From the NCBI RefSeq assembly GCF_009377205.1, contig NZ_VJZE01000045.1, positions 1-34,709 on the forward strand: 34,709 nt of DNA, given 5' to 3'. Below, one piece after another: positions 27,276-34,676 of this stretch (position 1 is the stretch's first letter; each line of letters opens with the position of its first letter). A program made the position numbers and the translations under genes. Source of the DNA: Streptomyces phyllanthi. GTDB taxonomy: Bacteria > Actinomycetota > Actinomycetes > Streptomycetales > Streptomycetaceae. The notes under the pieces are model-generated. The model was not told where the DNA came from. It searched no databases and saw only the letters and a list, made by a program, of their open reading frames with translations.

Positions 27276-27313
27276 CGGTGCGTATAGCGAAACGGATTGC
27301 GGTAAGCGCAACG
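27276..27313 (-). promoter_or_regulatory. Tandem 19-bp operator pair and promoter of the ferredoxin-reductase unit
   Basis: The plus-strand boxes are CGGTGCGTATAGCGAAACG (27276-27294) and GATTGCGGTAAGCGCAACG (27295-27313). The minus-strand promoter is -35 TTGACA (27340-27345) and -10 CAGACT (27316-27321) with 18-bp spacing. The boxes cover the expected start of transcription. Confidence 0.72.
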
Positions 27314-27463
27314 CCAGTCTGCGGGCCGCTCTGAACCGTTGTCAAGGCATCCAAGGGCCTGGTTCGAACGGGCCGGCCGATCGGCCTCCGGACAGCCCGA
27401 AACGCCCGAACCACCTGCGTGAACAGGCGGAACGGGCGCCGTGCGAAGGCCGCCGGGAGGCGG

Positions 27464-28099
27464 TCAGAAACCGCGGTCGATCCACTCCTGGAGGTGCGGA
27501 GCCTCGGCCGCGACAGTGGTCGTCTCCCCATGTCCGGTGTGTACGACGGTGTCGCCCGGCAGGGTCAGCAGCCGGTCCCGGATCGAATCGACGATCGTGC
27601 CGAAGTCGCTGTACGACCTCCCCGTCGCCCCCGGCCCGCCCGCGAAGAGCGTGTCACCGCTGAAGAGGGCCGTCAGGGCCGGCGCGTGGAGACAGACCGC
27701 CCCGGGAGCATGGCCGGGAGTGTGCAGCACGGTCAGTTCGACGCCCGCCACGGTGAGGACCTGACCGTCGGTGAGTCCACCGTCGGGCGTCCGGTCGGGG
27801 TGGGTCTGCTTCCACAGCGGCAGGTCGTCGTCGTGGAGCAGGATCGGGGCACCGGTGCGTGCGGCGAGTTCGGGCGCGGCGTCGATGTGGTCGTTGTGGG
27901 CGTGGGTGCACACGATGGCCAGCAGCCGCCGCTCCCCCACCGCCGCGGCGATGGCGTCCGCGTCGTGCGCGGCGTCGATGACGATCGCCTCGCGGTCGTC
28001 GCCGACGATCCACACGTTGTTGTCGACGTCCCAGGTGCCGCCGTCGAGCGAGAAGGTCCCCGAGGTGACGAGGTGTTCGATGCGGGGGCCGGCCGTCAC
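27464..28099 (-). CDS. MBL-fold metallo-hydrolase, probable S-formylmycothiol hydrolase partner
   Basis: A 211-residue metallo-beta-lactamase-fold protein of the glyoxalase II-like group. Metal ligands are seen in [14 protein letters not shown] (HxHxDH), HTPGHAPG and FSGDTLF, with a final His in [10 protein letters not shown]. The GTG start overlaps the dehydrogenase stop by four bases (GTGA), so the two are coupled. From knowledge of actinobacteria, such a protein commonly follows S-(hydroxymethyl)mycothiol dehydrogenase and is proposed to hydrolyse S-formylmycothiol to formate and mycothiol. The hydrolase activity here is inferred from that pairing. The 150 bp after its stop, up to the ferredoxin promoter, hold only that promoter. 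Confidence 0.82.
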   Translation of the reverse strand: MTAGPRIEHLVTSGTFSLDGGTWDVDNNVWIVGDDREAIVIDAAHDADAIAAAVGERRLLAIVCTHAHNDHIDAAPELAARTGAPILLHDDDLPLWKQTHPDRTPDGGLTDGQVLTVAGVELTVLHTPGHAPGAVCLHAPALTALFSGDTLFAGGPGATGRSYSDFGTIVDSIRDRLLTLPGDTVVHTGHGETTTVAAEAPHLQEWIDRGF

Positions 28100-29181
28100 A
28101 GGACCACCACCGAGCGCAGCACGTCGCCGCGGTGCATCCGCTCGAAGGCCTTCTCGACCTCGTCCAGGGCGATGGTCTCCGTGACGAAGGTGTCCAGATC
28201 CAGACGACCCTGGAGGTAGAGGTCGATGAGCATCGGGAAGTCCCGGGAGGGCAGGCAGTCGCCGTACCAGGAGGACTTGAGCGCGCCACCGCGGCCGAAG
28301 ACGTCCAGCAGCGGCAGTTCGAGCTTCATCTCCGGTGTCGGCACACCGACCAGGACGACCGTGCCGGCGAGGTCGCGGGCGTAGAAGGCCTGCTGGTACG
28401 TCTCCGGGCGGCCCACCGCCTCGATGACGACATCGGCACCGAAGCCCCCGGTCAGCTCACGGATCGCCTCGACCGCGTCGCTGTTCTTGGAGTTGACGGC
28501 GTGCGTGGCGCCCAGCTTCCTGGCGGTCTCCAGCTTGAGGTCGTCGATGTCCACCGCGATGATCTTCGCCGCGCCGGCCAGGCTCGACCCGACGACCGCC
28601 GCGGCACCGACGCCGCCGCAGCCGATGACCGCCACGCTGTCGCCCCGTCCGACGTTGCCGGTGTTGATGGCCGCGCCGATGCCGGCCATCACCCCGCACC
28701 CCAGCAGTCCGGCGGCGGCCGCCGAGGCGGCCCGGTCGACCTTCGTGCACTGCCCCGCCGCCACCAGCGTCTTCTCCGCGAACGCGCCGATACCCAGCGC
28801 CGGCGACAGCTCGGTGCCATCGGTCAGGGTCATCTTCTGCTTCGCGTTGTGGGTGCTGAAGCAGTACCACGGGCGTCCGCGCAGACAGGCCCGGCACTGC
28901 CCGCACACCGCACGCCAGTTGAGGATGACGAAGTCACCGGGGGCGACATCGGTGACGCCCTCCCCCACCGATTCCACGACGCCCGCGGCCTCGTGGCCCA
29001 GCAGGAAGGGGAACTCGTCGTTGATGCCACCCTCCCGGTAGTGCAGATCGGTGTGACAGACCCCGCAGGCCTCGATCTTCACCAGCGCCTCACCCGGGCC
29101 GGGATCGGGCACGATGATCGTTTCCAGGCTGACGGGGGCGCCCTTCCCGCGCGCGACGACAGCACGGACCTGGTGAGCCAT
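28096..29181 (-). CDS. mscR: S-(hydroxymethyl)mycothiol dehydrogenase (class III-like zinc alcohol dehydrogenase)
   Basis: Oxidises the adduct of formaldehyde and mycothiol to S-formylmycothiol with NAD. The ATG at 29181 has GGAGTG 4 bases upstream and gives 361 residues. Catalytic zinc residues lie in [14 protein letters not shown] (Cys42) and LLGHEAAG (His63). Four structural-zinc cysteines are in [16 protein letters not shown] (Cys93, 96, 99, 107). The nucleotide motif is [30 protein letters not shown] with [12 protein letters not shown] is characteristic of the mycothiol-dependent enzymes. Formaldehyde would come from the Rieske demethylation, and the shared operator supports coordinated expression. 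The symbol follows mycobacterial usage. Confidence 0.88.
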   Translation of the reverse strand: MAHQVRAVVARGKGAPVSLETIIVPDPGPGEALVKIEACGVCHTDLHYREGGINDEFPFLLGHEAAGVVESVGEGVTDVAPGDFVILNWRAVCGQCRACLRGRPWYCFSTHNAKQKMTLTDGTELSPALGIGAFAEKTLVAAGQCTKVDRAASAAAAGLLGCGVMAGIGAAINTGNVGRGDSVAVIGCGGVGAAAVVGSSLAGAAKIIAVDIDDLKLETARKLGATHAVNSKNSDAVEAIRELTGGFGADVVIEAVGRPETYQQAFYARDLAGTVVLVGVPTPEMKLELPLLDVFGRGGALKSSWYGDCLPSRDFPMLIDLYLQGRLDLDTFVTETIALDEVEKAFERMHRGDVLRSVVVL

Positions 29182-29216
29182 GGCCACTCCTCGGCTGATA
29201 TGAGAACTGAGTCTGA

Positions 29217-29254
29217 TGTTGCTTATCGCGGTACACATCGCGTGTATCGCAACA
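29217..29254 (-). promoter_or_regulatory. Tandem 19-bp operator pair and promoter of the mycothiol dehydrogenase operon
   Basis: The plus-strand boxes are TGTTGCTTATCGCGGTACA (29217-29235) and CATCGCGTGTATCGCAACA (29236-29254). The minus-strand promoter is -35 TTGACC (29279-29284) and -10 GATGCT (29256-29261) with 17-bp spacing, directly before the boxes. Confidence 0.72.
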
Positions 29255-29325
29255 CAGCATCGTGGAGCGCCGACCAGGGGTCAAGGATCCGGTCGTTCAC
29301 GACCGACACCGCCGGACGGCGACCG

Positions 29326-29378
29326 TTAGGACACTCGTTATAGAGCCGTGTACTGTCTCGGTCTGACGATCGTTATAG
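29326..29378 (+). promoter_or_regulatory. Two 18-bp TetR-type boxes, 35 bp apart, upstream of a tautomerase gene
   Basis: TTAGGACACTCGTTATAG (29326-29343) and GTCTGACGATCGTTATAG (29361-29378) match the pattern CTATRRCGATCGYYATAG seen twice, with the same 35-bp register, beside the tetR gene at 33158 and 33193. The second box reaches the AGGAGG ribosome binding site (29377-29382). Confidence 0.65.
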
Positions 29379-29387
29379 GAGGCAGCC

Positions 29388-29864
29388 GTGACCATCATCA
29401 CCGTGAACACCGAGAAGGGCCGTCTGAGCCTCTGGCAGCGCCGCACGCTGGCCGAGACACTGACGGACGCCGTGCTCGTGCCCGAGGTCGGCCGGTTCGC
29501 CCCGGCCGCGCGGGCCGGGTTCCAGGTGCACTTCGTGGAGCGCGAGCCCGACATGATGGCCATCGGTGGCCGTCTGCTGGCGGACATCGAGCCGGAGGCC
29601 GACGTCATGGTGATCGATGTGGCGGTCATGGACGGGGACTGGCGGCAGGAGGTACGGGCCGAGGTCATCGAGCGCGTCCTGGCCGCGATGGCCCAGGCAT
29701 GTGGGGTTCAGGAGCCGTTGCCGACCTGGTGGGTCACCTTCCGGGTCATCGACGAGGGGAGCTGGGGGGCCGGCGGCGGTGTGCTCTCGATCCTCTCCCT
29801 CCTCGACACCGGCGTGTTCACCGAGGAGAAGATCAAGACGATCCGCACAGCCGTCGGCGCCTGA
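29388..29864 (+). CDS. Tautomerase-superfamily protein, fused two-domain, without the N-terminal proline
   Basis: A 158-residue protein with two beta-alpha-beta halves, as in fused 4-oxalocrotonate-tautomerase relatives: ITVNTEKGRLSLWQRRTLAETLTDAV and VIDVAVMDGDWRQEVRAEVIERVLAAM. It ends with EGSWGAGGGVLSI, matching GTWGAGGSVMRY in the paralogue at 33242. The start is GTG after AGGAGG. The residue after the initiator is Thr, so the catalytic Pro1 of the superfamily is absent and the chemistry must differ, or this chain is a non-catalytic partner. It is a single-gene unit, apparently under the TetR-type boxes. Its substrate is unknown, and a direct role in betaine breakdown is not indicated. 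Confidence 0.72.
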   Translation: MTIITVNTEKGRLSLWQRRTLAETLTDAVLVPEVGRFAPAARAGFQVHFVEREPDMMAIGGRLLADIEPEADVMVIDVAVMDGDWRQEVRAEVIERVLAAMAQACGVQEPLPTWWVTFRVIDEGSWGAGGGVLSILSLLDTGVFTEEKIKTIRTAVGA

Positions 29865-29939
29865 GCGCGGGGCCGGCGTCCCAAAGTCATCGACCGGGAA
29901 GCCGGCGGTACGTCCCCGCACAGCGCAACGGCGCTCGGG

Positions 29940-31604
29940 TCAGCCGACCGGCAGCGCCCGCCCCAGGATCCCGTCCAGGTCGGCGGAACCCGGCAGGGTA
30001 CCGAAGGCGTGGCCCCAGTCGCCGCCGAGACGGGTCGCGCAGAACGCGTCGGCGACCGCGGGCGGGGCATGCCGGACCAGCAGAGAGGCCTGCAGGGTCA
30101 GGGCCATCCGCTCCACGAGGCGCCGGGCGCCCGTCTGGTCGGCCTCGCGCAGCCCGTCCCTCAGCCGGGCCACGGCCGCGTCGAGCCGGGTGTCCGCGCC
30201 GTGCGCCAGGGCGAGTTCGGCGAACAACGCGTCCACGGTGCCGGGCTCCCGCGTCAGCGCCCGCAGCACGTCGAGGGCGTTGACGTTGCCCGAACCCTCC
30301 CAGATCGACAGCAGGGGTGCCTCCCGGTAGTGGCGGGGCATTCCCGAATCCTCGACGTAGCCGTTGCCCCCCAGGCACTCCAGGGCCTCCGCGGTGAAGG
30401 CCGGGCCCCGCTTGGTCACCCAGTACTTGCCGACGGCGGTGGCGATCCTGCGGAACATCCGCTCGCCGTCGTCCCCGCGCACCGCCCGGTCGGCCGCGCC
30501 GGCCAGCCGCAGCGTGAGGGTCGTGGCCGCCTCGGACTCCAGCGCGAGATCGGCCAGGACGTTGCGCATCAGCGGCTGGTCCAGCAGCCGCGCGCCGAAG
30601 GCACTGCGGTGCCGCGCGTGGTGGCCCGCCTCGACGAGCGTCCTGCGCATCAGCGTCGCCGAGCCCATCACACAGTCCAGCCGGGTGCAGTTGACCATCT
30701 CGATGATGGTCTTCACCCCCTGGCCCTCGGGCCCGACGCGCCAGGCGACGGTGCCGTCGAACTCCGGCTCCGAGGAAGCATTGGAGCGGTTGCCCAGCTT
30801 GTCCTTGAGCCGCTGGATACGGAAGGTGTTGCGGCTGCCGTCGGGCAGGACGCGTGGCACCAGGAAGCAGGTCAGGCCGTCCGGTGCCTGGGCGAGCACG
30901 AGGAACAGGTCGCACATCGGCGCCGACGTGAACCACTTGTGCCCGCGCAGGGTGTACACGCCGGGCTCGGCGCCGGGTGTGGCCGTCGTACTGTTCGCCC
31001 GTACGTCGCTGCCGCCCTGCTTCTCGGTCATCCCCATCCCGGCGAGCAGCCCGCGCTTCTCGGTGGGCACCCGCAGGCCCGGGTCGTACTCCCGGCCGGT
31101 CAGCAGGGGTTCGTACACGGCGGCCAGCTCCGGCTGACGGCGCAGCGCGGGCACGACCGCGTACGTCATCGACGTCGGGCAGGTGTGCCCGGCCTCGGTG
31201 TGTCCCCACACCAGCCCGCCCGCGATACGCGCGACATGGGCACCGGGCCGGTCGTCCGCCCAGGGCGCGCCCGCCAGGCCCGCACCGACCGCGGTCCGCA
31301 TCAGATGGTGCCAACTGGGATGGAAGTCGGCCTCGTCGACTCGGTTTCCGTACCGGTCGTGGGTACGCAGCTCCGGCTCGAACCGGTTGGCCTGCTCGGC
31401 CCACTCCTGCGCCTCGATGCTGCCGGCCTGGAGGCCCAGCCGCCGGATGTCCTTCTCGGCCCACTCCGCGCCCTCCCTGCGCAGCCCCTCCATCAGGGCC
31501 GCGTCCTCGGACGCGTCGTACGGGGCCAGGGGCGGGGGCTGGTTGGTGACGTCGTGGGTGGTGTACCGCGAGGGCGACTGGGCGTGCGCGACTGTCGTGG
31601 CCAT
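29940..31604 (-). CDS. AidB-like acyl-CoA dehydrogenase family protein
   Basis: A 554-residue flavoprotein, longer than ordinary acyl-CoA dehydrogenases (about 380) and matching the AidB group of about 540. Signatures are GMGMTEKQGGSDVRANST, LRGHKWFTSAPMCDLFLVLAQ, GVKTIIEMVNCTRLDCVMGSA and ECLGGNGYVEDSGMPRHYREAPLLSIWEGSGNVNALDVLR. AidB in E. coli belongs to the alkylation response, and its physiological substrate is unresolved. Here the gene is transcribed divergently from a PaaX-like regulator across 74 bp, so control by that regulator is likely. A role against damage from formaldehyde or methyl-transfer by-products is conceivable but only speculative. Confidence 0.85.
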   Translation of the reverse strand: MATTVAHAQSPSRYTTHDVTNQPPPLAPYDASEDAALMEGLRREGAEWAEKDIRRLGLQAGSIEAQEWAEQANRFEPELRTHDRYGNRVDEADFHPSWHHLMRTAVGAGLAGAPWADDRPGAHVARIAGGLVWGHTEAGHTCPTSMTYAVVPALRRQPELAAVYEPLLTGREYDPGLRVPTEKRGLLAGMGMTEKQGGSDVRANSTTATPGAEPGVYTLRGHKWFTSAPMCDLFLVLAQAPDGLTCFLVPRVLPDGSRNTFRIQRLKDKLGNRSNASSEPEFDGTVAWRVGPEGQGVKTIIEMVNCTRLDCVMGSATLMRRTLVEAGHHARHRSAFGARLLDQPLMRNVLADLALESEAATTLTLRLAGAADRAVRGDDGERMFRRIATAVGKYWVTKRGPAFTAEALECLGGNGYVEDSGMPRHYREAPLLSIWEGSGNVNALDVLRALTREPGTVDALFAELALAHGADTRLDAAVARLRDGLREADQTGARRLVERMALTLQASLLVRHAPPAVADAFCATRLGGDWGHAFGTLPGSADLDGILGRALPVG

Positions 31605-31659
31605 GGGACGAGTATTACATCATTCCTACGGTCGCAGCCACGCTGTAACACCAAGGGGG

Positions 31660-31676
31660 CCACGTACAGTACGTGG
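31660..31676. promoter_or_regulatory. Perfect inverted repeat between the AidB-like and PaaX-like genes
   Basis: CCACGTACAGTACGTGG has 7-bp arms and a 3-bp centre. TACAGT within it (31665-31670) can act as the -10 of the paaX-like gene, with an expected start at or next to the ATG at 31679. It is a candidate operator for the PaaX-like protein. Confidence 0.5.
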
Positions 31677-31678
31677 TC

Positions 31679-32431
31679 ATGCAGATGAACGTCCCGGGGC
31701 AGCCGACCGAGCTCGAACTTCGGCCGCTGTCCGCGCGGTCGGTCGTCCTGAGTCTTCTGCTGGGCACGCACCCTCCCGAGCTGCCCGTGAAAGAACTCGT
31801 GCGCCGCGTGGAACCCTTCGGCGTCGCGGGGTCCGCCCTGCGAGCCGCGCTCAGCCGGATGGTGTCAGCCGGGGACCTGCGGCGCACGGACTCGGTCTAC
31901 CGCCTCAGCGACCGGCTGCTGGAGCGCCAGCGCCGCCAGGACGCGGCGGTACGCCCCGAGACCCGGCCGTGGGACGGCGACTGGGAGATGGTCGTCGTCA
32001 CCGCCACCGGCCGGGACCCCGCCGAACGCGCCGAACTGCGCGCACGACTGACCGCCCTGCGGCTCGCCGAGCTGCGGGAGGGCGTCTGGCTGCGTCCGGC
32101 GAACCTGCTCCGCACCCGGCCGCCGGGCCTCGGCCGGGCGGTCCAGCACTTCACCACCCGCCCCGACCGCCCCTCCGGCGACCTGGCCTCGAGCCTCTGG
32201 CCCCTGGACACCTGGGCCGCGAAGGCCGAGGCGTTGCTCGCCCACATCGCGCGGACCCGGCAGCCCGCCGATCGCTTCACCGCCCTCGCGGCCGCCGTAC
32301 GACATCTGCTCGCCGACCCCGTCCTGCCCCCCGAACTCCTGCCGGCGGACTGGCCGGGGCCTGAGCTGCGGGCCGCGTACACGGACCACCGGCGGGAGCT
32401 GACCGAGACGGCGCTGGGGCGCACGGGCTGA
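31679..32431 (+). CDS. PaaX-family transcriptional regulator
   Basis: About 250 residues. The N-terminal winged helix includes LSARSVVLSLLLGTHPPELPVKELVRRVEPFGVAGSALRAALSRMVSAGDL and RTDSVYRLSDRLLERQ. This resembles PaaX, which represses phenylacetate genes and senses an aryl-CoA ester. The middle section has WDGDWEMVVVTATGRD and LRLAELREGVWLRPANLL, typical PaaX features. No phenylacetate genes are nearby, so the target is most likely the divergent AidB-like gene and itself. The start could be GTG 31673, ATG 31679 or ATG 31685. No ribosome binding site is seen, so the message may be leaderless. Confidence 0.82.
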   Translation: MQMNVPGQPTELELRPLSARSVVLSLLLGTHPPELPVKELVRRVEPFGVAGSALRAALSRMVSAGDLRRTDSVYRLSDRLLERQRRQDAAVRPETRPWDGDWEMVVVTATGRDPAERAELRARLTALRLAELREGVWLRPANLLRTRPPGLGRAVQHFTTRPDRPSGDLASSLWPLDTWAAKAEALLAHIARTRQPADRFTALAAAVRHLLADPVLPPELLPADWPGPELRAAYTDHRRELTETALGRTG

Positions 32432-32541
32432 GAGGAGGGGCGTCGCACGACCCCGCGCCCCGGTCCACGCCCCCTTCAGGTCGACACCGGCGCCACACGA
32501 GCACCCCCGGGGGGAGGGCAAGGACATCCGCCGGACAGGCC

Positions 32542-33126
32542 CTAGCGGTCGAGCGCGGCCGTGATCAGGACTTCGAGCTGCTGCGCGACCTGATCCAGGG
32601 GCTGGATGCTGTGCTTGGCGCGGCACATGGCGACGGCGCCCTCGACCGATGCCACGACGAGGGCCGCGAGCGCGGGGATCTGCGCGGGGTCGGCACCGTG
32701 CTCGCGCAGCGCGTCTGCGAGCAGTTGCTCCCAGCTGTCGAACGCCTCCGCCGCGGCGGCGAGGGCCGGTGGGGTCTCGTCGGCCGGCGGCTCCTCGACG
32801 GCGACGGCCAGCACGGGGCAGCCGGCGCGGAAGTCGCTCTCGAGGACGTTGCCGCGCCACAGGGTCAGGAAGGCGCGCACCCCGGCGACCGGGCCCGCCT
32901 CCAGTTCCCTGCGCAGTACGCGCACGACGGCCTCGCCCGCGTACCGCACCGCCTCGGTGGCCAGCTGCCCCTTGCCCTCGGGGAAGTAGTGGTAGGTCGA
33001 GCCGAGGGGCGCCCGGGCGTGTTTGGCCAGCTCCCGGATGCTGGTGGCGTTGAGACCGCGCCTGCTGATCATGTCGGCCGCGCCGGCCACGATCCGCTCA
33101 CGGGACGGCGTGCTGGGTTTGGCCAA
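32542..33126 (-). CDS. TetR-family transcriptional regulator (LmrA/YxaF-like)
   Basis: A 194-residue regulator. The helix-turn-helix is SRERIVAGAADMISRRGLNATSIRELAKHARAPLGSTYHYFPEGKGQL. The C-terminal ligand domain includes GVRAFLTLWRGNVLESDFRAGCPVLAVAVE, the FxxGCP feature common in LmrA/YxaF-type TetR proteins. The start is TTG with GGAGGGGAG 7 bases upstream. It is divergent from the tautomerase-dehydrogenase pair, and two 18-bp boxes lie between them. The same box pair lies upstream of the tautomerase gene at 29388, giving this regulator a probable regulon of at least two loci plus itself. The 110 bp between its stop and the PaaX-like stop show no clear terminator. Confidence 0.88.
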   Translation of the reverse strand: MAKPSTPSRERIVAGAADMISRRGLNATSIRELAKHARAPLGSTYHYFPEGKGQLATEAVRYAGEAVVRVLRRELEAGPVAGVRAFLTLWRGNVLESDFRAGCPVLAVAVEEPPADETPPALAAAAEAFDSWEQLLADALREHGADPAQIPALAALVVASVEGAVAMCRAKHSIQPLDQVAQQLEVLITAALDR

Positions 33127-33157
33127 GTCCGTACTCCCCTCCGGCTGCAGCGCTTGG

Positions 33158-33210
33158 CTATAGCGCTCGTCATAGTCTAGCGTGACCCCTGCTTATAGCG
33201 ATCGTCATAG
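33158..33210. promoter_or_regulatory. Two 18-bp TetR-type boxes, 35 bp apart, between tetR and the tautomerase-dehydrogenase pair
   Basis: CTATAGCGCTCGTCATAG (33158-33175) and TTATAGCGATCGTCATAG (33193-33210) are imperfect palindromes of pattern CTATRRCGATCGYYATAG. The start-to-start distance is 35 bp, exactly as at 29326 and 29361. Their location between divergent genes fits control of both. Confidence 0.72.
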
Positions 33211-33241
33211 ATCTTGTGGAAGCCCGAAGGGAGACTTCGTC

Positions 33242-33673
33242 ATGCCGATGATCCGGCTCACCGTCCCGTCCGGTTCGCTGACCGAGGAAGGCCGCAAGGG
33301 GATCCAGCGTGAGCTGGCCACCATGCTGCTGCGCTGGGAGGGAGCACCCGACACCGCGCTCTTCCGCTCCCTGGCGTGGAGCTACCTCATCGAACTGCCC
33401 GAGGGGGCACAGAGCACCATCGAGGACGACGCGCCGCGCTTCCTCGTGGAGGTGACAGTCCCTCAGGGAGCGCTGTCCGAGCGACGCAAGGCCGGAGTGG
33501 TGCAGGACATGACCAAGGCCGTGCTCGACGCCGCCGGGCTGAGCCAGGACGACGCCCTGCGCGTGTGGGTGCTGGTGCACGAGCAGCCCGACGGCACCTG
33601 GGGCGCGGGCGGATCGGTCATGCGCTACGCCGACCTCGCGGCTCTGGCGAAGGGGCAGCCGACGGATGCGTGA
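33242..33673 (+). CDS. Tautomerase-superfamily protein, fused two-domain, with Pro1
   Basis: A 143-residue protein. The ATG at 33242, preceded by GGGAG, gives MPMIRLTVPSGSLTEEGRKGIQ, so removal of Met exposes the Pro1 catalytic base of the 4-oxalocrotonate tautomerase superfamily. A second beta-alpha-beta half begins FLVEVTVPQGALSERRKAGVVQDMTKAVLDAAG, giving a fused architecture like cis-3-chloroacrylate dehalogenase or malonate semialdehyde decarboxylase relatives. The C-terminus has GTWGAGGSVMRY, shared with the 29388 protein. The alcohol dehydrogenase gene overlaps its end by 8 bp, so the two products are coupled and may act on successive intermediates. The substrate is not identifiable from sequence. 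Confidence 0.8.
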   Translation: MPMIRLTVPSGSLTEEGRKGIQRELATMLLRWEGAPDTALFRSLAWSYLIELPEGAQSTIEDDAPRFLVEVTVPQGALSERRKAGVVQDMTKAVLDAAGLSQDDALRVWVLVHEQPDGTWGAGGSVMRYADLAALAKGQPTDA

Positions 33674-34676
33674 ACTGACGTACGTCGCCCGGCACACCGT
33701 CGAGTGGCGCGAGGCACCCGACCCCAGGCTCCAGTCCGGCCAGGAGGCGATCGTCACCCCGGTCGCCGCCACCTCCTGTGACGTGGACTCCGCGATCCTC
33801 GCCGGTCACGGCTTCATCGACCCGCCGTTCGCCCTGGGGCACGAGTGCGTGGCCCGGGTGGTCGACGCCGGGGACGCCGTCACCACCGTGGCCCCCGGTG
33901 ACCTGGTGGTCGTCCCCTGGTCCATCAACTGCGGTGCCTGCGACAACTGCCGCACCGGACTGACGGCGCACTGCACGGCAGTACCGCACATGGCCATGTA
34001 CGGCGCACCGATCGGCGGGAACTGGGGCGGCCTCTTCTCCGACCTGGTCCGCGTGCCGTGGGCGGACGCCATGCTGGTGCCCCTGCCCGCCGATCTGGAC
34101 CCGGTCGCCATGGCGTCGGCCAGCGACAACTGGTCCCTGTCCTGGCGCCTGGTGGCGCCCCACCTGAAGGCGAGGCCCGGCGCCCGCGTCCTGGTCGTGG
34201 CCCGCGGCAGCATCGGCCTGTACGTGTGCGACATCGCCCGCGCGCTCGGCGCCTCCGACGTCCTCTACGTCGACCCCGACCCCGAACACCGCAGGATCGC
34301 CGAGGGCTACGGCGCCCGCACGGCCGAGACGGTCGAGCCCGTCCGGCACGGCTTCGACCTGGCCGTCGAGGCCACGGGCCGCGTCGACCAGCTGGCGCTC
34401 GCCCTCAAGTGCCTTGCCCCGGAAGGCATATGCGAATCGGCGGGCAACCACTTCCGCCCCGGCGAGCTGCCCCTGCTGGACATGTACCTCACCGGTGTCA
34501 CCCTGCGCGTCGCCCGCGACAACGTCCGCGCCCACATCCCCGACGCCCTCGACCTGGCCCGCTCCGGGAAGGTGGCGCCCGAACGCGTCGTCTCGCACGT
34601 CCTCGACTGGGAACAACTCCCCGGCCTTCTCCCCGAGAAGCACCTCAAACCCGTCTTCGTACGCGCCGACTCCTGA
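33666..34676 (+). CDS. Zinc-dependent alcohol dehydrogenase family protein
   Basis: A 336-residue medium-chain dehydrogenase. ATSCDVDSAILAG and LGHECVARVVDAG supply the catalytic zinc Cys, His and Glu. The structural zinc site is CGACDNCRTGLTAHC with four Cys. The nucleotide-binding segment reads VLVVARGSIGLYVCDIARALGA, where the usual GxGxxG is changed to ARGSIG, followed by acidic VDPDPEH, suggesting NAD preference or altered binding. It overlaps the tautomerase gene by 8 bp and completes a two-gene operon under the TetR-type boxes. It is distinct from the formaldehyde dehydrogenase at 28096. The substrate is unknown. Confidence 0.85.
   Translation: MRELTYVARHTVEWREAPDPRLQSGQEAIVTPVAATSCDVDSAILAGHGFIDPPFALGHECVARVVDAGDAVTTVAPGDLVVVPWSINCGACDNCRTGLTAHCTAVPHMAMYGAPIGGNWGGLFSDLVRVPWADAMLVPLPADLDPVAMASASDNWSLSWRLVAPHLKARPGARVLVVARGSIGLYVCDIARALGASDVLYVDPDPEHRRIAEGYGARTAETVEPVRHGFDLAVEATGRVDQLALALKCLAPEGICESAGNHFRPGELPLLDMYLTGVTLRVARDNVRAHIPDALDLARSGKVAPERVVSHVLDWEQLPGLLPEKHLKPVFVRADS

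Noticed and set aside
26910..27311. N-terminal extension of the ferredoxin reductase
   Set aside because: The extension is Arg-rich and overlaps the Rieske ferredoxin gene in another phase. The GTG at 26909 coupled to the ferredoxin stop is the better start.
32432..32541. Terminator between the PaaX-like and TetR genes
   Set aside because: Only a short CCCCC/GGGGG pairing is present, with no stem comparable to the other terminators.
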